Shown here: piece by piece, positions 41,675 to 41,986 of the stretch
Numbering within the stretch: position 1 is the first letter of the stretch
Layout of the letters: the number at the start of each line of letters is the position of its first letter
Assembly: GCA_038326205.1 (NCBI GenBank)
Contig: JBBQJV010000035.1
Location: forward strand, 1-41,986
Length of the DNA stretch: 41,986 nt
Reading direction: 5' to 3'
Source: UBA7672 sp038326205
GTDB taxonomy: Bacteria > Pseudomonadota > Alphaproteobacteria > Caulobacterales > Hyphomonadaceae
Program-made: the position numbers and the translations under genes
Notes under the pieces: model-generated
The model's input: the letters and a program-made list of their open reading frames with translations, nothing else
Databases searched by the model: none
What the model was told of the DNA's origin: nothing

Positions 41675-41986
41675 TCACCTCGTCACCAGCGAGAAATCCG
41701 CCACCTTGCCCATGGCGCCCGTCACCTGGCGCAGCAGCCGCAGCCGGTTGGCGCGCGCGTCGGGATCGGGGTCGTTGACCAGAACCTTGTCGAAGAAGGC
41801 GTCCACCGGCGCGCGCAGCGACGCGAGATCGCCCATGGCCGCCTCGAACGCCTCGGCAGCGAGATGGGCTTCCACCTTGGGCAGCACCTCGCCGATCCCG
41901 TCGAGCAGCGCCGCCTCCTCGGCCGGCGCCCCGGCCAGCCGCGTCGGCGCGCCCTCGGGCAGCGGCCCCTTCTTCTCCTCGGCCTT
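41675..41986 (-). CDS. glyS: glycyl-tRNA synthetase beta subunit GlyS (C-terminal part only)
   Basis: The last 103 codons of an open frame that enters from the right edge. The segment LRAPVDAFFDKVLVNDPDPDARANRLRLLRQVTGAMGKVADFSLV is the conserved C-terminus of the beta subunit (anticodon-binding region), and KAEEKKGPLPEGAP upstream matches the preceding part. With the alpha subunit GlyQ it charges tRNA-Gly. The start codon lies outside the window. The ppdK gene follows 134 bp downstream. Confidence 0.92.
   Translation of the reverse strand, partial: KAEEKKGPLPEGAPTRLAGAPAEEAALLDGIGEVLPKVEAHLAAEAFEAAMGDLASLRAPVDAFFDKVLVNDPDPDARANRLRLLRQVTGAMGKVADFSLVTR

Noticed and set aside
1..41986. CRISPR array, insertion sequence, prophage or defence island
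   Set aside because: No regularly spaced repeats, transposase, integrase, capsid or known defence genes were seen on either strand.

Overview
The window is GC-rich chromosomal DNA from an alphaproteobacterium. Gene content and neighbourhood (rpoH beside an RluA-family pseudouridine synthase, ppdK beside glyS, a nadA-nadB-nadC operon with an NrtR-like 'NAD regulator', a TIGR02301-type protein, SleB-type hydrolase, hybrid histidine kinases) suggest a Caulobacterales/Hyphomonadaceae-like organism; this placement is inference. No rRNA, phage gene, transposase or CRISPR array is visible. One tRNA is present.

Layout. 1-5.3 kb: end of a DUF2785 lipoprotein gene, then a rightward run of hisI, a small unknown gene, two secreted hydrolases (metallophosphoesterase and beta-lactamase-like lipoproteins), a small secreted protein and a zinc alcohol dehydrogenase. 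5.3-9.4 kb: leftward PAS-rich hybrid histidine kinase and PhoD phosphatase. 9.5-13 kb: rluD-like gene, a TonB-domain lipoprotein, an EF-hand protein and rpoH with a long leader. 13.2-16.5 kb: an autoregulated-looking membrane protein/XRE regulator/alpha-beta hydrolase unit carrying TTGAC operators, then a cytochrome P450 with a related palindrome. 16.6-19 kb: conserved secreted protein with its own operator, a membrane protein, and gene-poor DNA holding a repeat. 19-23.9 kb: divergent moaC/moeA, tRNA-Leu(UAA), a TIGR02301-type protein and a second hybrid kinase. 23.9-28.2 kb: leftward thiamine-diphosphate enzyme with a terminator in its leader, a potassium channel with a zinc ribbon, dihydroorotase-like gene and a 49-residue membrane protein. 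28.5-36.6 kb: HD hydrolase, tyrosine phosphatase, NrtR-like regulator, outer-membrane barrel, and the nadA-(two paralogous secreted proteins)-nadB-nadC operon behind two near-identical palindromic operators. 36.7-42 kb: SleB-type cell-wall hydrolase with about 600 bp of non-coding DNA upstream, a small secreted protein, ppdK and the 3' end of glyS.

The most coherent candidate for something new is the NAD locus: a Nudix-derived regulator without a usable Nudix box, two 21-bp operators before nadA, and a tandem pair of four-cysteine periplasmic proteins inside the NAD biosynthesis operon. Second is the membrane protein/XRE unit, whose operator places the Shine-Dalgarno sequence inside the palindrome. 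Third is the 250-nt leader or small RNA that ends in a strong terminator just before the thiamine-diphosphate enzyme gene.
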